Source: an uncultured Clostridia bacterium (GTDB lineage Bacteria; Bacillota; Clostridia; Saccharofermentanales; DTU023). Taken from it: a stretch of 8,156 nucleotides of DNA. Shown piece by piece: positions 1-6,766 of the stretch. Both the position numbers and the translations under genes were made by a program. Position 1 is the stretch's first letter. Each line of letters begins with the position of its first letter. The notes beneath the pieces are model-generated. The model had not been told where the DNA came from. It did no database searches and saw nothing but the letters and a program-made list of their open reading frames with translations. The stretch lies in assembly GCA_947254895.1 (NCBI GenBank), contig CAMYEY010000059.1, positions 1-8,156 on the forward strand, written 5' to 3'.

Positions 1-734
1 AGTTTCTTTGAAGCAAGATTTTGCATCAAAATCCGGTCTAAATATGCCTGCATCTTATCGTTAAAATAGTAATATCTAAAATTACTGCCGACCAGAACTA
101 ACAAGTCATCATCAGCCATGTCCTGCTTGCGGTATTTGACCTTCATTTCTTGAAGTATTTGCTCTAAGGCGTCGGGTTTGATATCTAGTCTAGTTTTAAC
201 AGCAACAGGCTTTTCCTGTCCCACATTTTCTTGATCTCTTTTAAAATTATGGCTTTTGAGGCCAACCTTAACATAACCTTTGTCATGAGAAAAAAATTTG
301 ATGAGCAGTTCTTGCTCAGACTTCGATAGCTCTTCCTCGAATAAAAAGATTTCTGTTCTTCTCAGGGCGATTCTTCTATAAGGGAAATTTAGATGAAGAA
401 GTTCAAGCCCGGAAATAGTTTCAATATCTTGTTGCCAGCTAGAATTACTAACAGCTAGTATATACTCCTGTTCAAACAACTCAGTTGGATCTGCCACCCT
501 GTCGAGACCCAGTTCTGAGAAAATCTGATAATTGACAGCCAATGCCTCCGACTGATTGATTCCCTCAATTTCATAACGTCTGAACAGTCTAAACTTAGCT
601 ATCGCCTTTAGACCCAAATCCCTAAAGGCCTGCTTGTAACGAGCTAGACTGGCATCCTTATCTGGCAGCCTTTCGATAAATAAGGTAGCTATGTCAGTCC
701 TTGCTGCAAGTTGGCTCAGTTGATTGGAAAGCAT
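1..734 (-). CDS. N-terminal part of a divergent PurL-like protein (FGAR amidotransferase family), partial at left window edge
   Basis: This frame stays open from an ATG at 734 to the window edge and gives 244 residues. Seen: a PurS-like segment at residues 15-60 (IATLFIERLPD, then FRLFRRYEIEGI). It has the shape of the PurL N-terminal segment that in clostridial large PurL reads roughly VEKKPGFD...NRYDVEGL. A second half-domain at about 120-158 (RTEIFLFEEELSKSEQELL) aligns by eye with the AKVYVLEGELSEEEL stretch. Known: full PurL makes formylglycinamidine ribonucleotide in purine synthesis and is about 1200-1300 residues. Odd: the conserved PGQ(F/Y)DQRADSA segment between the half-domains is not recognisable, and the DTYWSDHCRH signature expected near residues 225-244 is not seen. 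The gene may therefore be a diverged paralogue. The start is supported by AGGAG at 747-751, although the 12-nt spacing is long. It overlaps the htpG end by 41 nt. The family assignment comes from memory alignment and is moderate. Confidence 0.5.
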   Translation of the reverse strand, partial: MLSNQLSQLAARTDIATLFIERLPDKDASLARYKQAFRDLGLKAIAKFRLFRRYEIEGINQSEALAVNYQIFSELGLDRVADPTELFEQEYILAVSNSSWQQDIETISGLELLHLNFPYRRIALRRTEIFLFEEELSKSEQELLIKFFSHDKGYVKVGLKSHNFKRDQENVGQEKPVAVKTRLDIKPDALEQILQEMKVKYRKQDMADDDLLVLVGSNFRYYYFNDKMQAYLDRILMQNLASKK

Positions 735-2607
735 AATCAGCACTTACTCCTAAAAATTCAATGAAATCAGATCCTTGCAAGTCACCCTGGCCAAGTTTCG
801 CTAGTTTCAGTAGATAATCAATTAATCTGAGACCTTGATCGTGGTCAATGTTAGCCAGCTTAGCTAAAATCGGCCTATCTGTATTAACAATCAGACTTGG
901 TTTCCGGTTTTCTTTAGCCAACATTTCCTTAAAACTCGCTATCGTTTTTTCATCTCCTGTGGCTTCTATCTGCTTCAACAAGTCTTTGGTTCTACGATAT
1001 TCCTCATCTTCCCTTATCAGGAAGGGCAGACTATCAGCTCCAGCTTTCTGGTACTTAACCTGATATTCTGCTTGACCAAGTTCCGCCAAGAGCTTGTCAA
1101 AGTTGTCCCGTTCATCTTTTTCGATCTCAGATTCATCTGCCTTGCTATCATCCGCATCAACTCTAACAAAGTTGAATTTTCCTTGAGACCTATATTCTAA
1201 GAATGACATCCACTGGATATCGATATCCTCACCCAAAATATAGACATCATGTCCTTGTTTTTGAGCTAGGTCAACGTAGGCAGAAAGTTTATTTTTACCG
1301 GGGGCATAGAAAATCTTACCCTCTTTCAAATCTGCTAGTCTGACATAGCCACCGTTAGCCTTCTCCAATAAAGCAATATCGTAAATCCTATCAGCAAACT
1401 TAGGATGACGCATCATCCCATATTTAACGAATAACTGTAAATTAGGCCAATACTCCTCATATTTTTCAGGCTGGTCTGTGGACAACTTAATCAGACGATC
1501 TGCCACTTTTCTGACTATATGGTCAGAAAGTTTTTGAACATACTGGTCGTCCTGTAAAAAAGACCTAGAAACATTTAGTGGAAGATCAGGACAGTCAATA
1601 CAACCTTTGAGTAGGAAAAGAAATTCCGGAATGATTTCAGGAACATTATCCGCAACGTAGACTTGGTTATAATAAACTTTGATCCTACCTTCTAACTTTT
1701 CATATCTTAAATCAACATTCGGGAAATAAAGGATACCTTTAAGCCTAAAAGGATAGTCTAGGTTGAGGTGTACCCAAAACATGGGCTCATCAATACCTGG
1801 AAATGTTTCTCTATAAAAGCTCAGATAATCTTCATCTGTCAGTTCCGACGGCTTTTTATTCCAAATGGGGTCTGGATCATTGAGCAATTCTTTTGCAGGG
1901 CTTTGCTCTGTAGCCTGGTCACCTTCAGCAGTTTGCACCGGGCTTTGCTCTGCACCATCACTATCCCGTCCTGGTTCCCCTCCAAGCACGCTTAAATAGA
2001 TGGGATACTGTAAAAACTGGCAGTATTTTTTGACGGTTGACCTGATGGTGTATTCATCATAAAGTTGCCCCGCATCAGCTGACAAATGAAGGATAATGTC
2101 TGTTCCTACACCTTCACGTTTGCTAGACTCCATGCTAAAGTCAATCCCCTCATGGCTAAGCCAATGAACCGCCTCTGTCCCCTGCTGACAAGATTGACTA
2201 ACTATTTCGACTTGGTCTGCTACCATAAAAGCTGAGTAAAAGCCAAGACCAAAGTGTCCTATGATTTGCGAATTTGAGTCAGTTTCTTTCTGATATTTTT
2301 CGACGAAATCAACCAAGCCTGAATAAGCTATCTCATTTATATATTTTTCGATTTCGTCAGCAGTCATACCTATACCATTGTCGGAAATAGTTAAAGTTTT
2401 AGCAGCCTTATCATATTTAATCTGAATTTCTCCACCGGAGAAAGAAGCCACTTCTCCCATATTTGCCAAATGCTGACGTTTCGTAATAGCATCAGCAGCA
2501 TTAGAGATAATTTCCCGAATAAAGATATCCTGCGAAGAATAGAGCCATTGTCTGATTATCGGAAAAATATTTTCAGTTGTAACAGAGATTTTTCCTTGTT
2601 TTTTCAT
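694..2607 (-). CDS. htpG: HtpG, Hsp90-family molecular chaperone
   Basis: ATP-dependent cytosolic homodimeric chaperone that helps client proteins fold. The 637 residues fit the usual HtpG length. Seen, in order: the GHKL ATPase domain (about 1-205) with the catalytic-loop motif REIISNAADA (E32, N36), DNGIGM (D76) and the lid motif GHFGLGF (118-123); an acidic, proline-containing linker (about 208-250); the middle domain with the phosphate-contacting arginine in NVSRSFLQ (R348); and the C-terminal dimerisation domain (about 500-637). The frame stays open 69 nt upstream to 2676, but ATG 2607 is preferred. It has GGGGAGG at 2614-2620 with 6-nt spacing, and MKKQGKISVTTENIFP matches family N-termini, whereas the extra residues have no RBS and do not fit. 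No CIRCE element or obvious CtsR box was seen upstream. It is cotranscribed with, and overlaps, the PurL-like gene. Confidence 0.97.
   Translation of the reverse strand: MKKQGKISVTTENIFPIIRQWLYSSQDIFIREIISNAADAITKRQHLANMGEVASFSGGEIQIKYDKAAKTLTISDNGIGMTADEIEKYINEIAYSGLVDFVEKYQKETDSNSQIIGHFGLGFYSAFMVADQVEIVSQSCQQGTEAVHWLSHEGIDFSMESSKREGVGTDIILHLSADAGQLYDEYTIRSTVKKYCQFLQYPIYLSVLGGEPGRDSDGAEQSPVQTAEGDQATEQSPAKELLNDPDPIWNKKPSELTDEDYLSFYRETFPGIDEPMFWVHLNLDYPFRLKGILYFPNVDLRYEKLEGRIKVYYNQVYVADNVPEIIPEFLFLLKGCIDCPDLPLNVSRSFLQDDQYVQKLSDHIVRKVADRLIKLSTDQPEKYEEYWPNLQLFVKYGMMRHPKFADRIYDIALLEKANGGYVRLADLKEGKIFYAPGKNKLSAYVDLAQKQGHDVYILGEDIDIQWMSFLEYRSQGKFNFVRVDADDSKADESEIEKDERDNFDKLLAELGQAEYQVKYQKAGADSLPFLIREDEEYRRTKDLLKQIEATGDEKTIASFKEMLAKENRKPSLIVNTDRPILAKLANIDHDQGLRLIDYLLKLAKLGQGDLQGSDFIEFLGVSADYAFQSTEPTCSKD
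747..751 (-). promoter_or_regulatory. Ribosome binding site of the PurL-like gene, inside htpG
   Basis: AGGAG on the minus strand, 12 nt before the ATG at 734 and lying within the htpG codons for FLGVS. It supports the early start and therefore a real 41-nt gene overlap. No ATG, GTG or TTG occurs between that ATG and the first conserved strand of the downstream protein. Confidence 0.5.
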
Positions 2608-2613
2608 CCATAA

Positions 2614-2620
2614 CCTCCCC
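2614..2620 (-). promoter_or_regulatory. Ribosome binding site deciding the htpG start
   Basis: GGGGAGG on the minus strand, 6 nt before the ATG at 2607. A second ATG at 2611 lies closer to it but is out of frame. The site makes the upstream in-frame start at 2676 unlikely. Confidence 0.75.
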
Positions 2621-2665
2621 AAATTATATCTTATATACAATAACACAAATTCATAATTTGCGATA

Positions 2666-2680
2666 AACTTTAGCAAAGTT
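2666..2680. promoter_or_regulatory. Short perfect inverted repeat upstream of htpG, possible operator
   Basis: AACTTT-AGC-AAAGTT is a perfect 6-bp inverted repeat with a 3-nt centre, lying 59-73 bp upstream of the htpG ATG and about 20 bp from the -35 candidate of the divergent sortase promoter. The size and position would suit a dimeric regulator. It is AT-rich, short and single-copy in the window, so chance is a serious alternative. No canonical sigma-70 promoter for htpG could be fixed: a TATAAT exists at 2622-2627 but lies too close to the RBS and has no good -35. Confidence 0.25.
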
Positions 2681-2699
2681 AACAGAAAATACCTAATTG

Positions 2700-2728
2700 T
2701 TTAAAAATAAAAACAAATAAGCTATAGT
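2700..2728 (+). promoter_or_regulatory. Candidate sigma-A promoter for the leader and sortase gene
   Basis: TTTAAA (2700-2705, 4 of 6 to TTGACA) and TATAGT (2723-2728, 5 of 6 to TATAAT) are separated by exactly 17 nt. Transcription would start near 2735, giving a leader of about 75 nt that begins just before the AGGAG at 2741. Confidence 0.5.
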
Positions 2729-2744
2729 AAAACAGACGCAAGGA

Positions 2745-2807
2745 GTTCAGCAGCAATGAAAGAGTTGTATGTTAATAAGAGCTGAACCATTTTTTATTTA
2801 TTAACAT
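2745..2807 (+). promoter_or_regulatory. Interleaved inverted repeats with H-type pseudoknot topology in the sortase leader
   Basis: Stem 1 is GTTCAGC (2745-2751) with GCTGAAC (2781-2787). Stem 2 is ATGTTAATAA (2769-2778) with TTATTAACAT (2798-2807). All pairs are Watson-Crick, 7 and 10 bp. The arms alternate 5'S1, 5'S2, 3'S1, 3'S2, so they can form a pseudoknot with a 2-nt junction and a U-rich 10-nt third loop (2788-2797), or act as mutually exclusive hairpins. Stem 1 followed by T6 (2790-2795) resembles a weak terminator, though its 29-nt loop is large. Stem 2 ends 2 nt before the GTG at 2810 and could hide the sortase initiation region. Pairing is seen directly; function is inferred. Stem 2 is almost all A-U and stem 1 is short, so either alone could be chance. 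Confidence 0.4.
2756..2785 (+). CDS. Possible 9-residue leader peptide ahead of the sortase gene
   Basis: ATG to TGA encodes MKELYVNKS. It has a good ribosome binding site, AGGAG at 2741-2745, with 10-nt spacing, which is better than the signal before the sortase start. The frame lies between the promoter candidate and the sortase, and its codons run through the arms of two inverted repeats (2745-2787 and 2769-2807). Ribosomes on it would therefore open both structures. That suggests a regulatory leader rather than a functional protein. A frame this short can arise by chance, and no family is recognised. Confidence 0.35.
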   Translation: MKELYVNKS

Positions 2808-2809
2808 GA

Positions 2810-3973
2810 GTGCCTATGAAAAATGATTACAATGATGATAATAAAGAACAGCAAGAAAAGCCGCAAATTCGTCGACTTACTTTAGGACAATCAAGTCGAG
2901 AAAGTCAAGAGAGTTTATCCACCCCAGATCTTTCCGACTCAGCCAACGAGACAATCGTGCCAAAACCGCAAGTAAGAAGAATTCCCGGTCTTCATCAAGC
3001 CGATCCCATCGTGCGGCCAATTTCAAGCTCCCAGCAGGAAACACATAATTCCCTACACCGGTCAGAGCCAAGGACTCCTCAAAGGCCCGATCACCAGTCT
3101 GTGGGCTCTAACGAACCCCAGCAACAAGAAGAAAATTGTAATCCTGATCGGCTTGCAATGAAACCAAAACTGGAGAAAGGCCAGAATCCGCTTAAGCAAA
3201 ATCACAAACACACTAAAAAGAATGCCAAGAACTCAAGTAGGCCCCTTTTGATTACCCTGGACCTACTCATTGTGTTTTGTCTCTTGGGGGCTGCCTATTT
3301 TTATATTGCCCCCAAAATAAAGTCTAAAAGACGGAGTCAGATAGAAGCCTCGGCCGTAGCAAAGATTGACCGAGAACTTACGCAAGCATCTGACCTATCT
3401 AAATCAATCACCATCACCGTTGACCCCAAGGCAAACAAGGTCTCGGGAGAATCTTATGAAGACTTCGGCGGTGAATTTAAAGAAAATTATGTTTACGATA
3501 AAAACGGTAATGTAGTCGTAAACTTTATTGGAGCCCTCAAAATACCTAAGATCAACCTGAATACTCCTATTGCTGATGATGACAACCTTGTCGCCCTCCG
3601 CTATGGGGTAGGCCATACACCCGAGTCTTCACCTGTCGGTCAAGATGGCCGCTGTATCATCTTTGGTCATTGGTTTTTAGATTATGGTAAGGTTTTTAAC
3701 AGACTAGAAGAAGTTAAAGAAGGTGACAAATTTCATATCGACATGCTGGCTAACCGTACCCGTTATTTTTATGAAGTCTACAAGGTTGCCTCAATCTCTG
3801 ATAAGGACCTCTACGATAGACTTTTCTCAGACCCTGTGGGGGTCAAAAGTGAGATCGTCTTGGTTACCTGTATAGTTCGTAACAATGACTGGCGCAATCC
3901 ATCTGGACGGTATCTAGTTTATGGTAAATTGGTAGATACAGAAGTCGTCTCAGCTAACGAGCAGGTACACTAA
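2810..3973 (+). CDS. Membrane-anchored sortase with a long cytoplasmic N-terminal extension
   Basis: Cysteine transpeptidase that cleaves a sorting motif and attaches proteins to the cell wall or links pilins. Seen in 387 residues: a hydrophilic Gln/Ser/Pro-rich head (1-144), one membrane segment (about 145-168, PLLITLDLLIVFCLLGAAYF), a linker, and a sortase domain (about 238-375). The catalytic set is complete: H287 in IIFGHWF, C354 in LVTCIV and R367 in GRYLVYGKL. GVGHTPESSPVG (266-277) is the usual strand before the histidine. The domain looks class D/E-like, but the class is not settled. Odd: a head of about 144 residues is long for a sortase, and it holds two similar motifs, KPQIRR (17-22) and KPQVRR (52-57). 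The start may be GTG 2810 or ATG 2816; neither has a strong RBS, which fits leader-coupled translation. No LPXTG-type substrate gene lies in the window. Confidence 0.9.
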   Translation: MPMKNDYNDDNKEQQEKPQIRRLTLGQSSRESQESLSTPDLSDSANETIVPKPQVRRIPGLHQADPIVRPISSSQQETHNSLHRSEPRTPQRPDHQSVGSNEPQQQEENCNPDRLAMKPKLEKGQNPLKQNHKHTKKNAKNSSRPLLITLDLLIVFCLLGAAYFYIAPKIKSKRRSQIEASAVAKIDRELTQASDLSKSITITVDPKANKVSGESYEDFGGEFKENYVYDKNGNVVVNFIGALKIPKINLNTPIADDDNLVALRYGVGHTPESSPVGQDGRCIIFGHWFLDYGKVFNRLEEVKEGDKFHIDMLANRTRYFYEVYKVASISDKDLYDRLFSDPVGVKSEIVLVTCIVRNNDWRNPSGRYLVYGKLVDTEVVSANEQVH

Positions 3974-4005
3974 AAAATCTCCAAGCAAGAGCAAAAAGCA
4001 AGATA

Positions 4006-4042
4006 AAAAACCTGCTTGTAGTGTAACTACAAGCAGGTTTTT
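4006..4042. terminator. Bidirectional rho-independent terminator
   Basis: Perfect 17-bp inverted repeat, AAAAACCTGCTTGTAGT (4006-4022) with its complement (4026-4042) around a GTA loop. The A-run on one side and T-run on the other give a T-tail on both strands. It sits between the sortase stop (3973) and the stop of the converging minus-strand gene (4080), so it can end both transcripts. Confidence 0.92.
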
Positions 4043-4079
4043 AAATTGATAATAAATACTCTATTGGCTACGACAGCAA

Positions 4080-4319
4080 TTAATTCTCAAAAACTTCATC
4101 AAGGTCTATTTCATTTAAAATCTCCCTTAGAATAGAAGCTTCTTCGTAGGTCAAAGATATCCCCTTGCTCATTTTTGCATGTTCCGGAGCCCAATCTCTC
4201 AAATCAAGTTTGGCAGGATTTTCATTCCAGGATACCATATTAACCTCTCGGCACCAGCCGGACCTACCCTCACTCAACTGTCCTAGCGTTTTTTTTACTT
4301 CGTACTTAAATTCTGCCAT
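4080..4319 (-). CDS. YdbC-like protein of the PC4 single-strand nucleic-acid-binding family
   Basis: Small 79-residue cytosolic protein. The segments REVNMVSWNENPAKLDLRDW (24-43) and PEHAKMSKGISLTYEE (45-60) match the pattern I recall for Lactococcus YdbC and relatives (LNLVSWN...YDLRDWDPEH..MGKGITLT). Those proteins are bacterial homologues of the eukaryotic coactivator PC4. Known: the family forms dimers that bind single-stranded DNA or RNA through a curved beta-sheet; the bacterial role is poorly defined. Its ATG is supported by AAGGGG at 4325-4330 with 5-nt spacing. It lies 27 nt after the phosphorylase stop with no terminator between, so it is probably cotranscribed. The link to glycogen metabolism is positional only. 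The unit ends at the hairpin 4006-4042. Confidence 0.85.
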   Translation of the reverse strand: MAEFKYEVKKTLGQLSEGRSGWCREVNMVSWNENPAKLDLRDWAPEHAKMSKGISLTYEEASILREILNEIDLDEVFEN

Positions 4320-4346
4320 ATTTTCCCCTTTCGGATTATAAGCTTA

Positions 4347-6716
4347 TTAAATTTTTTCAGCTTCAATCTTCCAAATATCTTTAGCATATTCATGGATAGT
4401 CCGGTCAGAACTAAAGTTGCCGCTTGTGCAAATATTCCGCCAGCACATCTTAGCCCACTCGGACTGATCACGATAAGCCATATGCGCGTCATGCCTACGC
4501 TTACGGTAATCATCAAAGTCTCCGAGAACATAAAACATATCTGCTTTACTCCAGCTTGAGCCTTGAAGGAGGCTGTTATAGACTTCACGGAACATACCAG
4601 TACCCTCATCATCAAAACTACCATCAACCAGAGATTCAATGACCCGCTTTAGACCCGGAATATGATCATACTGCCATTGTGAATTATAATAATCAAATGT
4701 TGCCGGGAAATCTTCAATACTGGACCCGAACATAAAGTTGTTTTCTTCACCTGCAAACTCAACAATTTCGATATTAGCCCCATCATGGGTACCCAAGGTC
4801 AAGGCACCATTCATCATGAATTTCATGTTGCCCGTGCCCGATGCTTCCTTACCAACTGTTGAAATTTGTTCTGAAATATCAGCAGCACGGAACAGCTTTT
4901 CAGCATAAGAGACGTTATAGTTTTGGACAAAGACCACCTTGATCCTACCTTTAACATCGGGGTCATTATTGATTTTATCTGCAATCGCATTGATAAATTT
5001 TATAATAGCCTTAGCCCTAAAATATCCAGGAGCTGACTTACCACCAAAGATATAGGTTACGGGTGTAACGTCCATGTTGGGGTTGTCTTTCAACTGATAG
5101 TACTGGTCAAGAATTACCAGAGCATTCATCAGCTGCCTTTTGTACTCATGAACCCGCTTAATCTGGATATCAAAGATGGTATCAGGTCTAATATCTACAT
5201 GCTCATGCTGAGCAATATAGTCTGCAAGTTTAACCTTATTGTCATGCTTAATTTCCATCAAGCGCTGCATCACAGCCTTGTCATCCTGGTACGGCAAGAG
5301 TTTTGCCAACTGGCTTAAGTCTGTAATCCAATCCTCATTACCTGAAAGCTCCGTTAACAAGGCAGCAAGTTCTGGATTAGTGGTTCTGAGCCATCTTCTC
5401 GGAGTTACACCATTAGTCTTATTGTTAAATTTGCCAGGCCAGAGATTGTAGTAGAAGGCAAATGTCTCATCCTTTAAAATATTACTGTGGATCATGGCAA
5501 CACCATTGACTGAGAAGGACATGTAGACAGCCAAGTTTGCCATATGGACCATGCCATCGTGGATAATGGAATGTTTTTCCACATCATTTTGAGAAAAGTG
5601 TGCAGCCTTAAGCTCTGCTCTTAGACATTGATCAATCTCCTGTATTATCTCAAGCACCCGTGGAAAGAGGAATTGGAAAATATTTATTTCCCATTTTTCC
5701 AAAGCTTCCTGCATAACGGTATGATTGGTAAAGGCGAAGGTCTTGTGGGCAATTTTACGTGCTTCTTCAAAGCTTAAGCCTTTATCATCTACCAGTATAC
5801 GAACCAGTTCAGGTATGGCTAAAACAGGATGGGTATCATTCAGTTGGATTGAGTTATAGTCAGGAAATTTCTCATAATTATTACCATGAACTTCCTCAAA
5901 CTGTTTGATTATATTTTGGAGTGAGGCAGAGACGAAAAAATACTGCTGTCTAACCCTGAGAACCTTACCATCATATGAGGTATCGTTAGGATAGAGGACT
6001 CGATAAATATCATCGACTCGGTTACGAGCGATTACAGCATCATCAAAACGCTGAGAATTAAAAAGATTAAAGTCAAAAGCTTCAGCTGCCTCAGGTTTCC
6101 AGAGTCTCAAAATGTTAACATTGTCAGTGCCATAACCTGTAATAGGCAAGTCGTATGGAACAGCATAAACGTCTACATCCTGATAATGAACCATAACACG
6201 GTCTTCATTTCGTCTTACTGTGAAAGGATAGGGGTACTCCATCCATTCGTCAGGGTACTCCTTTTGAAAACCATCATCAAAAACCTGCTTAAGAAGCCCA
6301 TAGCGATATAAAATACCATAGCCCGTCACAGGGTAATTAAGGGTTGTACTAGAATCCAGAAAACAAGCAGCCAGACGCCCTAAACCACCGTTACCAAGGC
6401 CCGGATCAGTTTCTTGCTCCTCCAAGTCATTGAGGTCAAAACCAAGCTCCTGCACAGCTTCCTGCATCTCACTATAGATATCAAGGTTAACAAGATTATT
6501 AACCAAGCTGCGACCAACTAAAAATTCTGCAGAGAAATAATGGGCCTGCCTACCCTGGCGGTAGGTCTCCCTAGTCTTTTCCCAGCGTTCAGTTAAGAGT
6601 TCCATAACTGATCTTGATATAGAGTGCCAAACTTCATATTGGGTGGCATGCTTAAGGTTTTTACCAAATTCCGCTGCAAGATTAGATTTAATCGCATTGA
6701 TTAACTGTTCTTTCAT
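4347..6716 (-). CDS. glgP: Glycogen/maltodextrin phosphorylase (GT35, EC 2.4.1.1)
   Basis: PLP-dependent cytosolic enzyme that uses phosphate to release glucose-1-phosphate from the non-reducing ends of alpha-1,4-glucans. The 789 residues match the compact bacterial form (about 750-850). Seen: HYFSAEFLVGR (59-69); the glycine-rich DPGLGNGGLGRLAACFLDS (104-122); YNSIQLNDTHP (287-297); TNHTVMQEALE with active-site H332; NGVTPRRWL (435-443); QIKRVHEYKRQ (518-528); and the cofactor motif EASGTGNMKF with PLP lysine K632, followed by TLGTHDGANIEI. All parts look intact, with no frameshift. The start is supported by AGGGAG at 6723-6728 with 6-nt spacing. Glycogen versus maltodextrin preference cannot be read from the sequence, so malP is an equally possible name. 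No glycogen synthase, branching or debranching gene is adjacent; only the PC4-like gene follows. Confidence 0.96.
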   Translation of the reverse strand: MKEQLINAIKSNLAAEFGKNLKHATQYEVWHSISRSVMELLTERWEKTRETYRQGRQAHYFSAEFLVGRSLVNNLVNLDIYSEMQEAVQELGFDLNDLEEQETDPGLGNGGLGRLAACFLDSSTTLNYPVTGYGILYRYGLLKQVFDDGFQKEYPDEWMEYPYPFTVRRNEDRVMVHYQDVDVYAVPYDLPITGYGTDNVNILRLWKPEAAEAFDFNLFNSQRFDDAVIARNRVDDIYRVLYPNDTSYDGKVLRVRQQYFFVSASLQNIIKQFEEVHGNNYEKFPDYNSIQLNDTHPVLAIPELVRILVDDKGLSFEEARKIAHKTFAFTNHTVMQEALEKWEINIFQFLFPRVLEIIQEIDQCLRAELKAAHFSQNDVEKHSIIHDGMVHMANLAVYMSFSVNGVAMIHSNILKDETFAFYYNLWPGKFNNKTNGVTPRRWLRTTNPELAALLTELSGNEDWITDLSQLAKLLPYQDDKAVMQRLMEIKHDNKVKLADYIAQHEHVDIRPDTIFDIQIKRVHEYKRQLMNALVILDQYYQLKDNPNMDVTPVTYIFGGKSAPGYFRAKAIIKFINAIADKINNDPDVKGRIKVVFVQNYNVSYAEKLFRAADISEQISTVGKEASGTGNMKFMMNGALTLGTHDGANIEIVEFAGEENNFMFGSSIEDFPATFDYYNSQWQYDHIPGLKRVIESLVDGSFDDEGTGMFREVYNSLLQGSSWSKADMFYVLGDFDDYRKRRHDAHMAYRDQSEWAKMCWRNICTSGNFSSDRTIHEYAKDIWKIEAEKI

Positions 6717-6766
6717 GTGCTACTCCCTATGCATCTAATTTTTATGAGATTCTAAAATCCTCTGTT

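Noticed and set aside
848..1063. Plus-strand open frame of 71 codons
   Set aside because: It lies wholly antisense to conserved htpG, has no RBS and no recognisable protein pattern.
1768..1995. Plus-strand open frame of 75 codons
   Set aside because: It is a shadow of htpG, antisense to the linker and middle domain, with no supporting signal.
2608..2676. In-frame upstream extension of HtpG by 23 residues to a start at 2676
   Set aside because: There is no RBS before 2676. The strong GGGGAGG at 2614-2620 and family N-termini point to ATG 2607.
2752..2795. Stem 1 plus T6 as a full terminator upstream of the sortase
   Set aside because: A 7-bp stem with a 29-nt loop is too weak to annotate as a terminator on its own; it is reported within the leader structure.
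2745..2807. A known pseudoknotted riboswitch such as preQ1
   Set aside because: The sequence does not match the preQ1 patterns I know, and a sortase is not a queuosine gene. It is kept only as an unnamed structured leader.
2806..2826. Six-codon frame MSAYEK overlapping the sortase start
   Set aside because: Its ATG lies in the stem 2 arm with no RBS, and such short frames are expected by chance.
2877..3071. Minus-strand open frame of 64 codons
   Set aside because: It is antisense to the sortase head and carries no RBS or motif.
3404..3616. Minus-strand open frame of 70 codons
   Set aside because: It is antisense to the sortase gene, whose catalytic domain shows clear coding conservation.
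3983..4003. Direct repeat AAGCAAGA, 13 nt apart, after the sortase stop
   Set aside because: It is short, A-rich and lies in spacer next to the terminator, so it has no clear meaning.
4295..4639. Minus-strand open frame of 114 codons overlapping the phosphorylase end
   Set aside because: It is a same-strand, alternative-frame shadow of the conserved phosphorylase C-terminus and overlaps the start of the PC4-like gene.
5239..5451. Plus-strand open frame of 70 codons
   Set aside because: It is antisense to the phosphorylase gene with no independent support.
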